From positions 248,001 through 312,000 of the forward strand of contig NZ_JAJSAX010000003.1 of the NCBI RefSeq assembly GCF_021261315.1: a DNA stretch of 64,000 nucleotides. Direction: 5' to 3'. Each line of letters starts with the position of its first letter. Positions within the stretch are counted from its first letter, which is position 1. The notes beneath the pieces were generated by a model that saw only the letters and a program-made list of their open reading frames with translations, was not told where the DNA came from and did not search any database. The position numbers and the translations under genes are program-made. Positions 55,100-63,724 of this stretch are shown piece after piece. The DNA comes from Epilithonimonas sp. JDS. Lineage in GTDB: Bacteria > Bacteroidota > Bacteroidia > Flavobacteriales > Weeksellaceae.

Positions 55100-57139
55100 T
55101 TAAATAAACAGGGACACAATCAGGTCGATGATCTTGATTCCGACAAATGGGATCAAAACGCCGCCCAGACCGTAGATCAAAAGGTTTCTTCTGAGCAATG
55201 CACTCGCACCGATCGGTTTGTAGGCCACACCTTTCAGAGCCAGTGGAATCAATACCGGAATGATGATCGCATTGAAGATAACAGCCGACAGAATGGCACT
55301 TTCCGGGGAATGAAGGTTCATAATATTCAATCCTTGCAAAGCTGGAATCGAAGCGATGAACAATGCCGGAACGATGGCGAAATACTTAGCGACATCATTC
55401 GCAATACTGAAAGTTGTTAAAGTTCCTCTTGTCATCAGCAATTGTTTTCCTATTTCCACGATCTCGATCAGTTTGGTCGGGTCGTTGTCCAGATCCACCA
55501 TATTTCCGGCCTCTTTTGCCGCTTGTGTTCCGCTGTTCATCGCAACGCCGACATCGGCTTGAGCAAGTGCAGGCGCATCATTGGTTCCATCACCCATCAT
55601 GGCGACCAATCGGCCTTCGGCTTGTTCTTTTTTGATGTAGTTCATCTTGTCCTCAGGTTTCGCTTCGGCTATGAAATCATCTACGCCCGCTTTTTCAGCG
55701 ATATATTTGGCGGTCAAAGGATTATCGCCTGTGACCATCACGGTTTTGATTCCCATTTTTCTCAGACGTTCAAAACGCTCCTGAATGCCCGGTTTGATGA
55801 TATCCTGAAGCTCCACGACACCCAATATTTTTTCGTTCTCGGAAACGACCAATGGTGTACCGCCGTTGCTGGAAATGGTTCTCACCGCTTCTTCGATTTC
55901 TTTTGGAAAAGGATTGCCTGCTTTTTCAACCAAGTTTTTGATGGAATCCGCAGCACCTTTTCTGATTCTGATGTTGTCATAGTCCACACCTGAACTTCTC
56001 GTCTCTGCTGTGAAATTGATGAATTCGGGATTTTTGATTTCATAAGTTTTAGGATCAATTCCTGCGAGTTCTATGATTGACTTTCCTTCCGGCGTTTCAT
56101 CTGCCATAGAACCTAAGACTACCGCTTTCTGAAAATGTTTTTCGTCGATCCCGTTTGCAATATGGAAATGGGTCGCTTTTCTGTTTCCGATTGTGATGGT
56201 TCCGGTTTTATCAAGCAAAAGAACATCCACGTCTCCTGCAGTTTCAACCGCTTTTCCACTTTTTGTGATCACATTGGCTCTCAATGCTCTGTCCATTCCG
56301 GCAATTCCGATGGCTGATAGAAGTCCGCCGATGGTCGTTGGAATTAAGCAAACAAATAATGAAATAAAAGCAGAAATAGTGATTGGCGTATTTGCGTAAT
56401 CCCCAAAAGGTTTGAGCGTCACCGTCACGATGATGAATACCAATGTGAAACCTGCCAAAAGTATAGTTAAGGCTATTTCGTTCGGTGTTTTCTGTCTGGA
56501 AGCTCCTTCTACCAAGGCGATCATTTTATCCAGAAAACTTTCGCCTGGTTCTGTGGTCACTTTGACTTTGATCCTGTCGGAAAGTACTTTTGTTCCGCCG
56601 GTCACACTGCTTTTGTCACCGCCAGATTCACGGATCACGGGTGCACTTTCTCCAGTAATCGCACTTTCGTCGATAGTTGCAAGACCTTCGATGATCTCAC
56701 CATCTGAGGCAATGATGTCGCCAGGCTCACATAGGAACACATCGCCTTTTTTAAGTTGAGAGGAAGGAACAATGGTGATTTCATCATTAAAAATATCCCC
56801 CACCGGCTGAATCCATTTCGCAGGCGTTTCTTCTCTTGTTTTTCTGAGTGAATCTGCCTGCGCTTTTCCTCTTGCTTCTGCGATGCCTTCTGCAAAATTG
56901 GCGAACAGTAAGGTGATAAATAAAACAGCAGTTACGATGATATTATAGATCAAGCTTCCTTGATCTTTCTCGCCAAGCGCGATCCAGACACAAACGCCGG
57001 CCATTACCAATGTTCCAATCCACACCATGAACATTACAGGATTGCGGAACATTTTGGATGGACTTAGTTTTATAAAAGACTGTTTCAATGCTTCATTGAC
57101 CAATTCGGCCTGAAACAAATTATTTTGATTTCCTTTCAT
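55100..57139 (-). CDS. kdpB: KdpB catalytic P-type ATPase subunit
   Basis: A 679-residue P-type ATPase. The phosphorylated Asp is D310 in DKTGTIT, the actuator motif is TGES at 162-165, and the hinge [24 protein letters not shown] is complete. Transmembrane segments surround the cytoplasmic domains as in other KdpB proteins. It provides the energy for K+ import through KdpA. It is 10 nt after kdpA. All catalytic features are intact. Confidence 0.97.
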   Translation of the reverse strand: MKGNQNNLFQAELVNEALKQSFIKLSPSKMFRNPVMFMVWIGTLVMAGVCVWIALGEKDQGSLIYNIIVTAVLFITLLFANFAEGIAEARGKAQADSLRKTREETPAKWIQPVGDIFNDEITIVPSSQLKKGDVFLCEPGDIIASDGEIIEGLATIDESAITGESAPVIRESGGDKSSVTGGTKVLSDRIKVKVTTEPGESFLDKMIALVEGASRQKTPNEIALTILLAGFTLVFIIVTVTLKPFGDYANTPITISAFISLFVCLIPTTIGGLLSAIGIAGMDRALRANVITKSGKAVETAGDVDVLLLDKTGTITIGNRKATHFHIANGIDEKHFQKAVVLGSMADETPEGKSIIELAGIDPKTYEIKNPEFINFTAETRSSGVDYDNIRIRKGAADSIKNLVEKAGNPFPKEIEEAVRTISSNGGTPLVVSENEKILGVVELQDIIKPGIQERFERLRKMGIKTVMVTGDNPLTAKYIAEKAGVDDFIAEAKPEDKMNYIKKEQAEGRLVAMMGDGTNDAPALAQADVGVAMNSGTQAAKEAGNMVDLDNDPTKLIEIVEIGKQLLMTRGTLTTFSIANDVAKYFAIVPALFIASIPALQGLNIMNLHSPESAILSAVIFNAIIIPVLIPLALKGVAYKPIGASALLRRNLLIYGLGGVLIPFVGIKIIDLIVSLFI

Positions 57140-57149
57140 TTTAATTCAA

Positions 57150-58850
57150 TTATTTAAGTGAAAAATGTTCTGCGATAGGTCCCAAAGCCAAAGCCGGGAA
57201 GAAAGACAGCGCAGCAACAAGTGCGATAACAGCGAAGACCATCAATCCGAAAGTTGGTGTGTCGGTTTTCAACGTACCAGCACTTTCCGGGATGTATTTT
57301 TTGGCAGCAAGACTTCCGGCAATGGCCACGGGACCGATGATTGGAAGATATCTTGCCATCAGCATAACGATGCCACAGGCGATGTTCCAGAAAGGTGTAT
57401 TGTCTCCAAGACCTTCAAAACCACTTCCGTTGTTGGCACTTGACGATGTGAATTCATACAGTATCTCGCTGAAGCCGTGAAAGCCAGGATTATTCAGCCA
57501 ACTGGCGTAAGCTTCAGGATCATTCGCAAAAGTATAACTCGCGATCGCGGTTCCTGCCAGGATCAAAAGTGGATGCAGAAGTGCGATGATCATTGCAATC
57601 TTCATTTCTCTCGCTTCAATCTTCTTACCCAGAAATTCCGGTGTTCTTCCTACCATCAATCCGCTGATGAAAACTGCGAGAATGATAAAAATGTAGAAAT
57701 TCAGGAAACCGACGCCAACTCCGCCGTAGAAACAATTGACCATCATCCCCAGTAATTGGTTCATTCCACTGAGTGGCATAAAACTGTCGTGCATAGAATT
57801 GATACTTCCTGTGGAAATGACCGTCGTCGCAATGCTCCAATAAGCTGAGGCTGCAGCACCGAAACGGACCTCTTTCCCTTCCATATTTCCCATCGATTGA
57901 GAAATTCCCATCTCGGAAATCGCAGGATTGCCATTGACTTCGGATACGACGGTCGGTATCATTAACATTAAAAATCCGATGGTCATTACACCAAAAATCG
58001 TCCAAGAAAGCTTTCTTCTTTTGATAATAAATCCCATTGCAAATATCATAGCTAAAGGAATCAACATCTGAGTGACGATCTCAACAATGTTTGTAAAGTA
58101 ATTCGGATTTTCCAGAGGATGCGCAGAGTTGGGGCCAAAAAATCCACCGCCGTTGGTTCCCAAATGTTTGATCGCCACAAATGCAGCGACTGGACCGCGG
58201 CTAACTTCTACTTTATCACCTTGTAAATTGATAATTGAATCTTTGCCCTCAAAAGTCATCGGCGTTCCGTTGAATGCCAGTAATGAAGCCACTACAATTG
58301 CAATTGGAAATAGAATTCTGGTGCAGCTTCTCACAAAAAAGAAATAGAAATTCCCAAGTTTATCGGTCGTTCGTTCTTTCATTGCAAAAAACACGACAGC
58401 TGCGATTGCTATCCCGCATCCTGCGCTGATAAACTGCCACAGCATCAAGGTCAACTGTCCGAGATAGGACATTCCTGTTTCGCCGGAATAATGCTGAAGA
58501 TTGGTATTTGTCACAAAACTGACTGCCGTATTAAAAGCCAAATCGCCGCTCATTGATGGATTGTTGTCCGGATTCATTGGGAGCCAGCTCATATTGGTCA
58601 AAACAAACATAGCTGCCAAAAACCACACAAGATTGATGGTCAACAAGGCGATCAGATGTTGTTTCCAGGTCATTTCTTTTTCGGGATCGATACCTGAAAT
58701 TTTGTAGAATAATCGATCTACAGGATTTAACAGCTTGTCCAGCCAGGTTTTTTCGTTTCCGAAAATTTTTGAGATGTAGCGCCCGAGTGGCAGTGCAATA
58801 CCGACTGCGAGGGCGAACATCAATATAATTCCTAATATTTCTTTGTCCAT
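57150..58850 (-). CDS. kdpA: KdpA K+-binding and translocating subunit
   Basis: A 566-residue inner-membrane protein with about ten helices and four selectivity-filter-like repeats: NTAVSFVTNTNLQHYSGE, KHLGTNGGGFFGPNSAHP, TTVISTGSINSMH and TSSSANNGSGFEGL. It forms the high-affinity K+ pore. It lies after a 37-residue membrane protein (35-nt gap) and kdpF. Confidence 0.97.
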   Translation of the reverse strand: MDKEILGIILMFALAVGIALPLGRYISKIFGNEKTWLDKLLNPVDRLFYKISGIDPEKEMTWKQHLIALLTINLVWFLAAMFVLTNMSWLPMNPDNNPSMSGDLAFNTAVSFVTNTNLQHYSGETGMSYLGQLTLMLWQFISAGCGIAIAAVVFFAMKERTTDKLGNFYFFFVRSCTRILFPIAIVVASLLAFNGTPMTFEGKDSIINLQGDKVEVSRGPVAAFVAIKHLGTNGGGFFGPNSAHPLENPNYFTNIVEIVTQMLIPLAMIFAMGFIIKRRKLSWTIFGVMTIGFLMLMIPTVVSEVNGNPAISEMGISQSMGNMEGKEVRFGAAASAYWSIATTVISTGSINSMHDSFMPLSGMNQLLGMMVNCFYGGVGVGFLNFYIFIILAVFISGLMVGRTPEFLGKKIEAREMKIAMIIALLHPLLILAGTAIASYTFANDPEAYASWLNNPGFHGFSEILYEFTSSSANNGSGFEGLGDNTPFWNIACGIVMLMARYLPIIGPVAIAGSLAAKKYIPESAGTLKTDTPTFGLMVFAVIALVAALSFFPALALGPIAEHFSLK

Positions 58851-58885
58851 TTTTTAGAATCGTTTATTAATAGTTTCTTTAAAAT

Positions 58886-58999
58886 TTAATTGATTGTTTT
58901 CATTTTAATGATGATGTAAAGGAATGCAATGACGAAAAGAGCCCAACCGATAAGTTGAAACCAATCTTTAATTTCATTTTTAATCCTTCTATCTTTCAT
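58886..58999 (-). CDS. 37-residue membrane microprotein between kdpF and kdpA
   Basis: Encodes a 37-residue peptide starting MKDRRIKNEIKDW with a single hydrophobic helix (FQLIGWALFVIAFLYIIIK) and a short tail. The start ATG is 2 nt after the kdpF stop and the stop is 35 nt before kdpA. Its place in the operon and membrane character suggest a subunit or assembly helper. It has no similarity I recognise. It is short enough for automatic gene finders to miss it. Confidence 0.6.
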   Translation of the reverse strand: MKDRRIKNEIKDWFQLIGWALFVIAFLYIIIKMKTIN

Positions 59000-59001
59000 T
59001 T

Positions 59002-59079
59002 CTAGAATTTTTCCGGTTTTACTAAAACGTAGCCTATGTAGCCAAAGACGGCAATGGCAATAATAAATAATGTGATCAT
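59002..59079 (-). CDS. kdpF: KdpF small subunit
   Basis: A 25-residue peptide made almost entirely of one transmembrane helix (MITLFIIAIAVFGYIGYVL) and ending VKPEKF, the usual KdpF tail. KdpF stabilises the KdpABC complex. Its start overlaps the stop of the upstream 127-residue gene by 4 nt. Confidence 0.88.
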   Translation of the reverse strand: MITLFIIAIAVFGYIGYVLVKPEKF

Positions 59080-59459
59080 GATCTGTTGATTAATTGGTGG
59101 TCTTTTCTTGTCTGTTCCAGATAAATGGTTTTAAAATCTGCGGGAATCTCCTGGTAGAGAAATCGCCATTGCTGTGGATTTGTTTTTCTTTTCAGGCTTT
59201 CAAATGAGCGGATGAAGATATTTTCTATCAGGTATCTCACGTATGAATTTCCGCGGTTGTAGATCCAGTTCATCCGTTTGACATTCCGGATTACCGATTG
59301 GATTTTTGTCTGTTCTAAAAGATTCTTAATGTGATCGACTGTTGTCTGCATAATTCCTGCGAAATTGTTCCGATCTGAGAGATTTGCAATATCATTCCGG
59401 ATGTCTGGATAGAAAGCCTTCAGGTATTCTACCGTCTTTTTTTGATTAATTTTCTGCAT
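59076..59459 (-). CDS. Uncharacterised kdp-associated protein, paralog of the 59708-60067 product
   Basis: A 127-residue, helical, cytoplasmic protein. Residues 35-115 align with the 119-residue protein encoded at 59708-60067: HIKNLLEQTKIQSVIRNVKRMNWIYNRGN against RQIKNLIRKGDTTILIRSFEKMNELYQKGD, and RYLIENIFIRSFESL against NAVENVFVYSLDSL. The family is unknown to me. It overlaps the kdpF start by 4 nt, so the two are translationally coupled. A regulatory or assembly role in K+ uptake is inferred from position only. Confidence 0.75.
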   Translation of the reverse strand: MQKINQKKTVEYLKAFYPDIRNDIANLSDRNNFAGIMQTTVDHIKNLLEQTKIQSVIRNVKRMNWIYNRGNSYVRYLIENIFIRSFESLKRKTNPQQWRFLYQEIPADFKTIYLEQTRKDHQLINRS

Positions 59460-59462
59460 TGC

Positions 59463-59543
59463 TCAAATTTTTTCAAAAGTTCTGATCAGCAGATAAAAGA
59501 TGGAGAAAAGGGCGATTCCCAAAAGAATTAAAATCGTTGTCAT
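59463..59543 (-). CDS. 26-residue membrane microprotein of the kdp locus
   Basis: A 26-residue peptide: MTTILILLGIALFSIFYLL then IRTFEKI. It has one transmembrane helix and a charged end, much like KdpF in design but with another tail. It lies 3 nt before the 127-residue gene and 13 nt after the stop of the 45-residue gene. Confidence 0.6.
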   Translation of the reverse strand: MTTILILLGIALFSIFYLLIRTFEKI

Positions 59544-59556
59544 AATCCTTTATATT

Positions 59557-59694
59557 TTAAGGTTGAATAATGGCTGCGAACACAAAAACACTGAGGATGA
59601 CCGCCAAATTGATGATTAAGATTTCCAAGTTGTGTTTGGTTTTAGATCTTTTCCAGCTTTGCCAATTTCCCGATTTCATTATTTTTCGATGCAT
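59557..59694 (-). CDS. 45-residue membrane microprotein of the kdp locus
   Basis: A 45-residue peptide with a basic N-terminus (MHRKIMKSGNWQSWKRSKTKHN) and one C-terminal transmembrane helix (LEILIINLAVILSVFVFAA). The start ATG is 13 nt after the stop of the gene at 59708. An internal ATG five codons later could also be used. Same strand and spacing as the other kdp genes, so it is probably real; the function is unknown. Confidence 0.5.
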   Translation of the reverse strand: MHRKIMKSGNWQSWKRSKTKHNLEILIINLAVILSVFVFAAIIQP

Positions 59695-59707
59695 AATATT
59701 TTTTGTT

Positions 59708-60067
59708 TTAAAGTCCTGATTTATAGATTTGACGCAAGTAAACCTGATGCAAGCCTGTCGGCATTTTCGAAAAAATTAAATTTTTGTAGGTGTTGTCGCA
59801 GGAAAAAGTCAGGCTGTCTAGGGAATAGACGAACACATTTTCTACGGCGTTTTTCAGCGCCTGATCGCCCTTTTGGTAGAGTTCATTCATTTTTTCGAAT
59901 GACCGGATCAGAATTGTGGTGTCACCTTTCCTGATAAGGTTTTTGATCTGCCTCGTAAAGACATTGATGACCATAAAGGAATTTTTAGTTTTGTAAACTT
60001 CTGCGAACTCCGCTTTGGAATCCGGAACCACTTGGATGATTTCCTGTATTGCTTCTGTGTGATTCAT
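59708..60067 (-). CDS. Uncharacterised kdp-associated protein, first gene of the operon
   Basis: A 119-residue cytoplasmic, helical protein, paralogous to the 59076-59459 product (see there for the aligned segments). It starts the kdp operon, downstream of a terminator (60181-60208) and a 10-bp inverted repeat (60120-60146) that could be an activator site. It has no domain I recognise. Two related proteins around three microproteins in front of kdpA suggest a conserved accessory module. Confidence 0.75.
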   Translation of the reverse strand: MNHTEAIQEIIQVVPDSKAEFAEVYKTKNSFMVINVFTRQIKNLIRKGDTTILIRSFEKMNELYQKGDQALKNAVENVFVYSLDSLTFSCDNTYKNLIFSKMPTGLHQVYLRQIYKSGL

Positions 60068-60119
60068 TTTAGTAATTGTTTTGAATCACTAATGCCAATA
60101 AATATTCCCAGCGGCAATG

Positions 60120-60146
60120 ATTGACTATAACTCATATATAATCAAT
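60120..60146. promoter_or_regulatory. Inverted repeat in front of the kdp operon
   Basis: ATTGACTATA (60120-60129) and TATAATCAAT (60137-60146) form a 10-bp inverted repeat with one mismatch, 53-79 nt before the first kdp gene. The neighbouring gene encodes a sigma-54 activator, so an enhancer site is possible. Imperfect -24/-12-like matches (GG-N10-GG and TTGGCAT-N5-ATTCA) lie between it and the start codon, neither convincing. Confidence 0.4.
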
Positions 60147-60180
60147 AGCTTAAAATTTAAATTAAATATTTAATCAATAA

Positions 60181-60208
60181 AAAAGCCTATCAAAATGATA
60201 GGCTTTTT
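60181..60208 (-). terminator. Terminator after the sigma-54 response regulator
   Basis: AAAAGCCTATCA (60181-60192) pairs with TGATAGGCTTTTT (60196-60208) around a 3-nt loop. T-runs occur on both sides, so it should stop transcription in either direction. It lies 18 nt past the response regulator stop and separates that gene from the kdp operon. Confidence 0.88.
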
Positions 60209-60226
60209 CTCAATATGATAATGATC

Positions 60227-61573
60227 TTATGAAATTTTGTATTCTTCGATTTTGCGGTAAAGTGTGGCGATGCCAATTTCCAGCAATCGAGCTGCTTCTG
60301 CTTTATTTCCTTTGGTGTAATTTAAAGTTTTCTGGATTTGAATTTTCTCTGCACTGGCAAGCGAGAACGCCGACAGATTTTTGTTATCGGAAATATTGGA
60401 ATTTACATTTTGAAAATCAGACGGAAGTGAAATCAATTCCAACTCGGATTCATCGGTAAGGATCACGCTTCTTTCGATAACATTCCGAAGTTCGCGGATA
60501 TTTCCTTTCCAAGGATGCTGCTTTAGAGCTTCAAGATAATCCTGGCTGATAGAATTAATCTTTTTTCCAGTCTTAATAGAAAATGTTTTCAGAAAGTAAT
60601 GTGCCAATTCCTCAATATCAGAAACTCTTTCCCTAAGCGATGGCAGTGAAATATTAAAAATATTAATCCTGTAAAACAAATCTTCGCGGAAGTTTCCAGC
60701 TTCAATTTCTTTTTCAAGATCTCGGTTGGTGGCGGCGATAATTCTGACATTGATCTTGGTCACTTTGTTGTCGCCAACTTTCAGAAATTCTCCGGACTCC
60801 AGAACGCGAAGCAGTTTGGCTTGCAGATCGAGTGGCATCTCTCCTATCTCATCCAGGAAAACAGTTCCATTGTTAGCCTCGTCGAAAATCCCTTTGGAAT
60901 CTTTGATGGCACCTGTAAAAGCACCGGCTTTGTGCCCGAACAATTCGTTTTCCAGTAATTCTTTGCTGAATGCGGAGCAGTTGATGGCTACAAAATTCTG
61001 TTTGCTCCGATTACTAGCATTATGGATAGCCTGTGAAAAAACTTCTTTTCCTGTGCCGGTTTCGCCAGTCAGGAGAACTGTAGCGTCCGTCACAGCTACT
61101 TTTTTTCCGGAATCAATCGCAAATTTTATCTGTTTCGATTTTCCGATTATCGTATCAAAAGAATATTTGTTTCCCAATTGTTTTTCCAATTGGAGGACAC
61201 GTTTGTTCAGCGCAACTTTTTCGGTGGCTTTGTAAACTAACGGAATAATCTTGTTGTTATCATCGCCTTTTGTGATGTAATCAAAAGCGCCATTTTTTAT
61301 GGCCTGCACGCCATCGGGAATATTTCCGAAAGCGGTCAGCAAGATGACTTCGACCGAAGGATATTTGTCTTTGACGAATTTTGAAAATTCGACGCCGCTG
61401 CCGTCCGGAAGTTTGACATCGCAGATTACGACATCAATTTCAGAAATCTCCAGTCTTTTTTTTCCGTTTCTGAGATCGGAAGCCTGAAAAACTTCAAAGC
61501 CTTCCAGACTGATAATTCGGGAAAGTAAAGTTCTGATCTTTTCTTCGTCGTCGATAATGAGAATTCTATTCAC
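60227..61573 (-). CDS. NtrC-family sigma-54 response regulator
   Basis: A 448-residue regulator: receiver domain (phosphorylated D52 in CDVKLPDG), AAA+ sigma-54 activation domain (Walker A GETGTGKE at 170-177, GAFTGA at 217-222, FLDEIGEMPLDLQAKLLRVLE) and a C-terminal Fis-type helix-turn-helix (KAEAARLLEIGIATLYRKIEEY). It should activate sigma-54 promoters when phosphorylated, most likely by the histidine kinase at 50374-52104. E. coli uses an OmpR-type KdpE instead, so the kdp circuit here would be wired differently. It is separated from the kdp operon by a terminator. Confidence 0.93.
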   Translation of the reverse strand: MNRILIIDDEEKIRTLLSRIISLEGFEVFQASDLRNGKKRLEISEIDVVICDVKLPDGSGVEFSKFVKDKYPSVEVILLTAFGNIPDGVQAIKNGAFDYITKGDDNNKIIPLVYKATEKVALNKRVLQLEKQLGNKYSFDTIIGKSKQIKFAIDSGKKVAVTDATVLLTGETGTGKEVFSQAIHNASNRSKQNFVAINCSAFSKELLENELFGHKAGAFTGAIKDSKGIFDEANNGTVFLDEIGEMPLDLQAKLLRVLESGEFLKVGDNKVTKINVRIIAATNRDLEKEIEAGNFREDLFYRINIFNISLPSLRERVSDIEELAHYFLKTFSIKTGKKINSISQDYLEALKQHPWKGNIRELRNVIERSVILTDESELELISLPSDFQNVNSNISDNKNLSAFSLASAEKIQIQKTLNYTKGNKAEAARLLEIGIATLYRKIEEYKIS

Positions 61574-61640
61574 GCTTCGAAAATTAGATGCAAAGATAAA
61601 TATTAATAGATTCGATTTTAGAATAAAAGTCTATATAAAA

Positions 61641-61670
61641 ACAACGCCAACAGAAAACTGCTGGCGTTGT
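61641..61670 (-). terminator. Terminator after tRNA-Arg
   Basis: ACAACGCCA (61641-61649) pairs with TGGCGTTGT (61662-61670), plus an inner CAG/CTG and AAAA loop. TTTTATATAG follows on the minus strand. It begins right after the tRNA 3' end and lies before the response regulator gene. Confidence 0.75.
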
Positions 61671-61672
61671 TG

Positions 61673-61746
61673 TGACCGCGAAGGGATTCGAACCCCCAAC
61701 CCTCAGAGCCGAAATCTGATATTCTATCCAGTTGAACTACGCAGCC
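61673..61746 (-). tRNA. tRNA-Arg (anticodon TCG)
   Basis: A 74-nt cloverleaf on the minus strand. The acceptor stem GGCTGCG pairs with CGCGGTC (two G-T pairs), the anticodon arm is TCAGA-TTTCGGC-TCTGA with anticodon TCG, and the T-loop is TTCGAAT between GGGGG and CCCTT. The discriminator base is A and no CCA is encoded. It reads CGA/CGG-type arginine codons. Confidence 0.93.
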
Positions 61747-61810
61747 GTTTTATAAATTATAATCGATAAGTGATGAATGATCATTTATCGATTATCATCT
61801 ATCAATTATG

Positions 61811-63589
61811 TTAGAACGTAATCTTCACGCCGCCTACGACCTGCGCTCCCAAAACTTTGTAGCCCAAGTAATTCTGATATTTGGCGCCTAGAAGATTATT
61901 TCCGAGTGCGAAAATACTGAAATTTTTGTGAAATTTGTACTCTGCCGACAAATTTAAATCTGCATAACCGCCAACTTTTACATCTCGATTCTCTGTCTGC
62001 ATGTATTGACCAGGCACAAAATCGTTAGGCGTTACCAAGAAAGCATTTGAGGTTCTGTCGGTTACGAAATACCCTTTGAAACCAAGTGTCAGCTTCTTCT
62101 CTAACATCGTGTATTTTGCACCGAGATTTAATTGAACCAAAGGCTTATAATAAACTTCTTCTAGATCATCTAATTTGTATTTCATAAAATGCAAACCTGC
62201 ATCAACAGTCAAATTTTCCATTGGAAATACTTGCAAATCACCTTTTACCTCCATCAAAGTTCCATTGTCGTAAATTGAACTAAATGTATTTGCATAATCA
62301 AATCCGGGTCTTTCGGCAGAAATCCTGTTATCAAACAAACCATTATTAATGAAAAACTGTGCGTTATTCACTTTGCTGAAACCTGCGTTCACATCGTATT
62401 TGAACATTTGGTTGATGTCTCCCTTCAAACCGAAATAGAAATGGTATTTGTTTTCAGTTGGTGTCAAAAGCAGATCCGAGATCAAAAATGGATTTTCTTC
62501 CAACAGATTTCCGTAAGTATTCAGCTTCAAACCGCCATCGATTCCTCCGTAGAATTTGAATTCATCTGCGGCCGCAACCAAAACTTCCGCTCTTGGGAAC
62601 CAATAGAATTTGCTACCTTTATTTTCTCCCGTAAAATCAGATAATTTAGAATTTAGAAAACTAAAATCCGACCCAATCAACAAATAAGATTCGCCTTTAT
62701 AGAAAGTGACTTTTGGTGACAAAGTGAAATTAAGTTGGTTGGAATTATTTTGATTCAACAATTCGAATTTAGAATTTACTGTTTCCAGATCGATTCCTAA
62801 ATCACCATTTGCCGTTATCTGATCGTTGATTGCAAAATCGTGTTTTGACAAATTCAGTTCAACATCAGCATAACTTTCTTTCGCATTAAAATGATCGCTA
62901 AGAAAATACGATCTTACTTTTACATTGTTCAAAATCTCGTTGGAATAATGGTCGTACGAAGCATTAACACTAAACGTATTGACTTTTTGCTGTAGATCCA
63001 GATCAGAATTTTCAGGCGTAAAAGCGTAGATTCCGTAGTAATTGTAATTATTAAAACCATAATTCGCATCCAGATTGAACTTGCCTTTTTCCGCATAGAT
63101 ATTCGCAAAAGCGCCAATTTTTGCCTGACTGCTTTTGGAATCCCAATCGTAATCTTTCTTCAATCCAGTAGTTGACAAATAGTGAACGTCCGCTCCCACT
63201 TCCACATTCTCCTGAACTTTTCCAGAAATATTCGCATCTGCCAGGAACTTTCCATAATTCCCGTAACCCAATCTGAAATAATTAGACTGAAAATCATTGT
63301 TGAATTTCGGAGAGATATCTTCGCTTTGGATCTCGGTCGTTTTGAAGTCAGAAACCGGCGGAACATTCACAATATCGTATTTCAGATTGAGAGAATCTTC
63401 CTTCTTTTTATTTTCCGGCGGATAATTTTTCTCCTGGATCACAGACGTTTTCTTCTTCTCGATCTTCTTGACTTCAGGTTCACGTTTTCTGTTCAGGATC
63501 AGTTGCTCTTCTTTGATTTGAGCTCCGATTTCCGAAATTCCGAAAGTTCCTAAAAATGCCAGAACGGCGATATATTTCAGTTTGTTCAT
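61811..63589 (-). CDS. TonB-dependent-receptor-like outer-membrane barrel protein
   Basis: A 592-residue protein with a signal peptide (ending SEIGAQ), a basic Lys-rich region (about 32-66), then a long beta-barrel (strand pattern from FRLGYGNYGKF on) ending ...VVGGVKITF. The final strands look like TonB-dependent receptors (GYADLNLSAEYKFHKNFSIFALGNNLLGAKYQNYLGY). A plug domain with its IYVDG-type motif is not visible, so it may be a plugless barrel. It follows the TPR gene by 135 nt; the gap contains a perfect 15-bp inverted repeat. The cargo is unknown. Confidence 0.75.
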   Translation of the reverse strand: MNKLKYIAVLAFLGTFGISEIGAQIKEEQLILNRKREPEVKKIEKKKTSVIQEKNYPPENKKKEDSLNLKYDIVNVPPVSDFKTTEIQSEDISPKFNNDFQSNYFRLGYGNYGKFLADANISGKVQENVEVGADVHYLSTTGLKKDYDWDSKSSQAKIGAFANIYAEKGKFNLDANYGFNNYNYYGIYAFTPENSDLDLQQKVNTFSVNASYDHYSNEILNNVKVRSYFLSDHFNAKESYADVELNLSKHDFAINDQITANGDLGIDLETVNSKFELLNQNNSNQLNFTLSPKVTFYKGESYLLIGSDFSFLNSKLSDFTGENKGSKFYWFPRAEVLVAAADEFKFYGGIDGGLKLNTYGNLLEENPFLISDLLLTPTENKYHFYFGLKGDINQMFKYDVNAGFSKVNNAQFFINNGLFDNRISAERPGFDYANTFSSIYDNGTLMEVKGDLQVFPMENLTVDAGLHFMKYKLDDLEEVYYKPLVQLNLGAKYTMLEKKLTLGFKGYFVTDRTSNAFLVTPNDFVPGQYMQTENRDVKVGGYADLNLSAEYKFHKNFSIFALGNNLLGAKYQNYLGYKVLGAQVVGGVKITF

Positions 63590-63605
63590 TTATTTTTTAT
63601 TTTTT

Positions 63606-63662
63606 AAAATTTCATCAAAACTATTTCCCCAACCCTAAAGTGAGTAATTTTGATGAAATTTT
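63606..63662. repeat. 15-bp perfect inverted repeat between the TPR and barrel genes
   Basis: AAAATTTCATCAAAA (63606-63620) and TTTTGATGAAATTTT (63648-63662) are exact complements with a 27-nt loop. It lies 16 nt upstream of the barrel gene ATG and 62 nt past the TPR stop. A terminator with read-through or a translation-controlling hairpin are both possible. Confidence 0.6.
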
Positions 63663-63724
63663 TAAAGCAATTCTCCCATTAGGATCGGTGTGAAAATTGA
63701 TTTAAAAATTTGTAACCTTTATCT

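Noticed and set aside
60068-60115. Sigma-54 promoter for the kdp operon
   Set aside because: The two candidate -24/-12 matches each break an invariant base or leave a leader of only a few nucleotides, so I list only the inverted repeat nearby.
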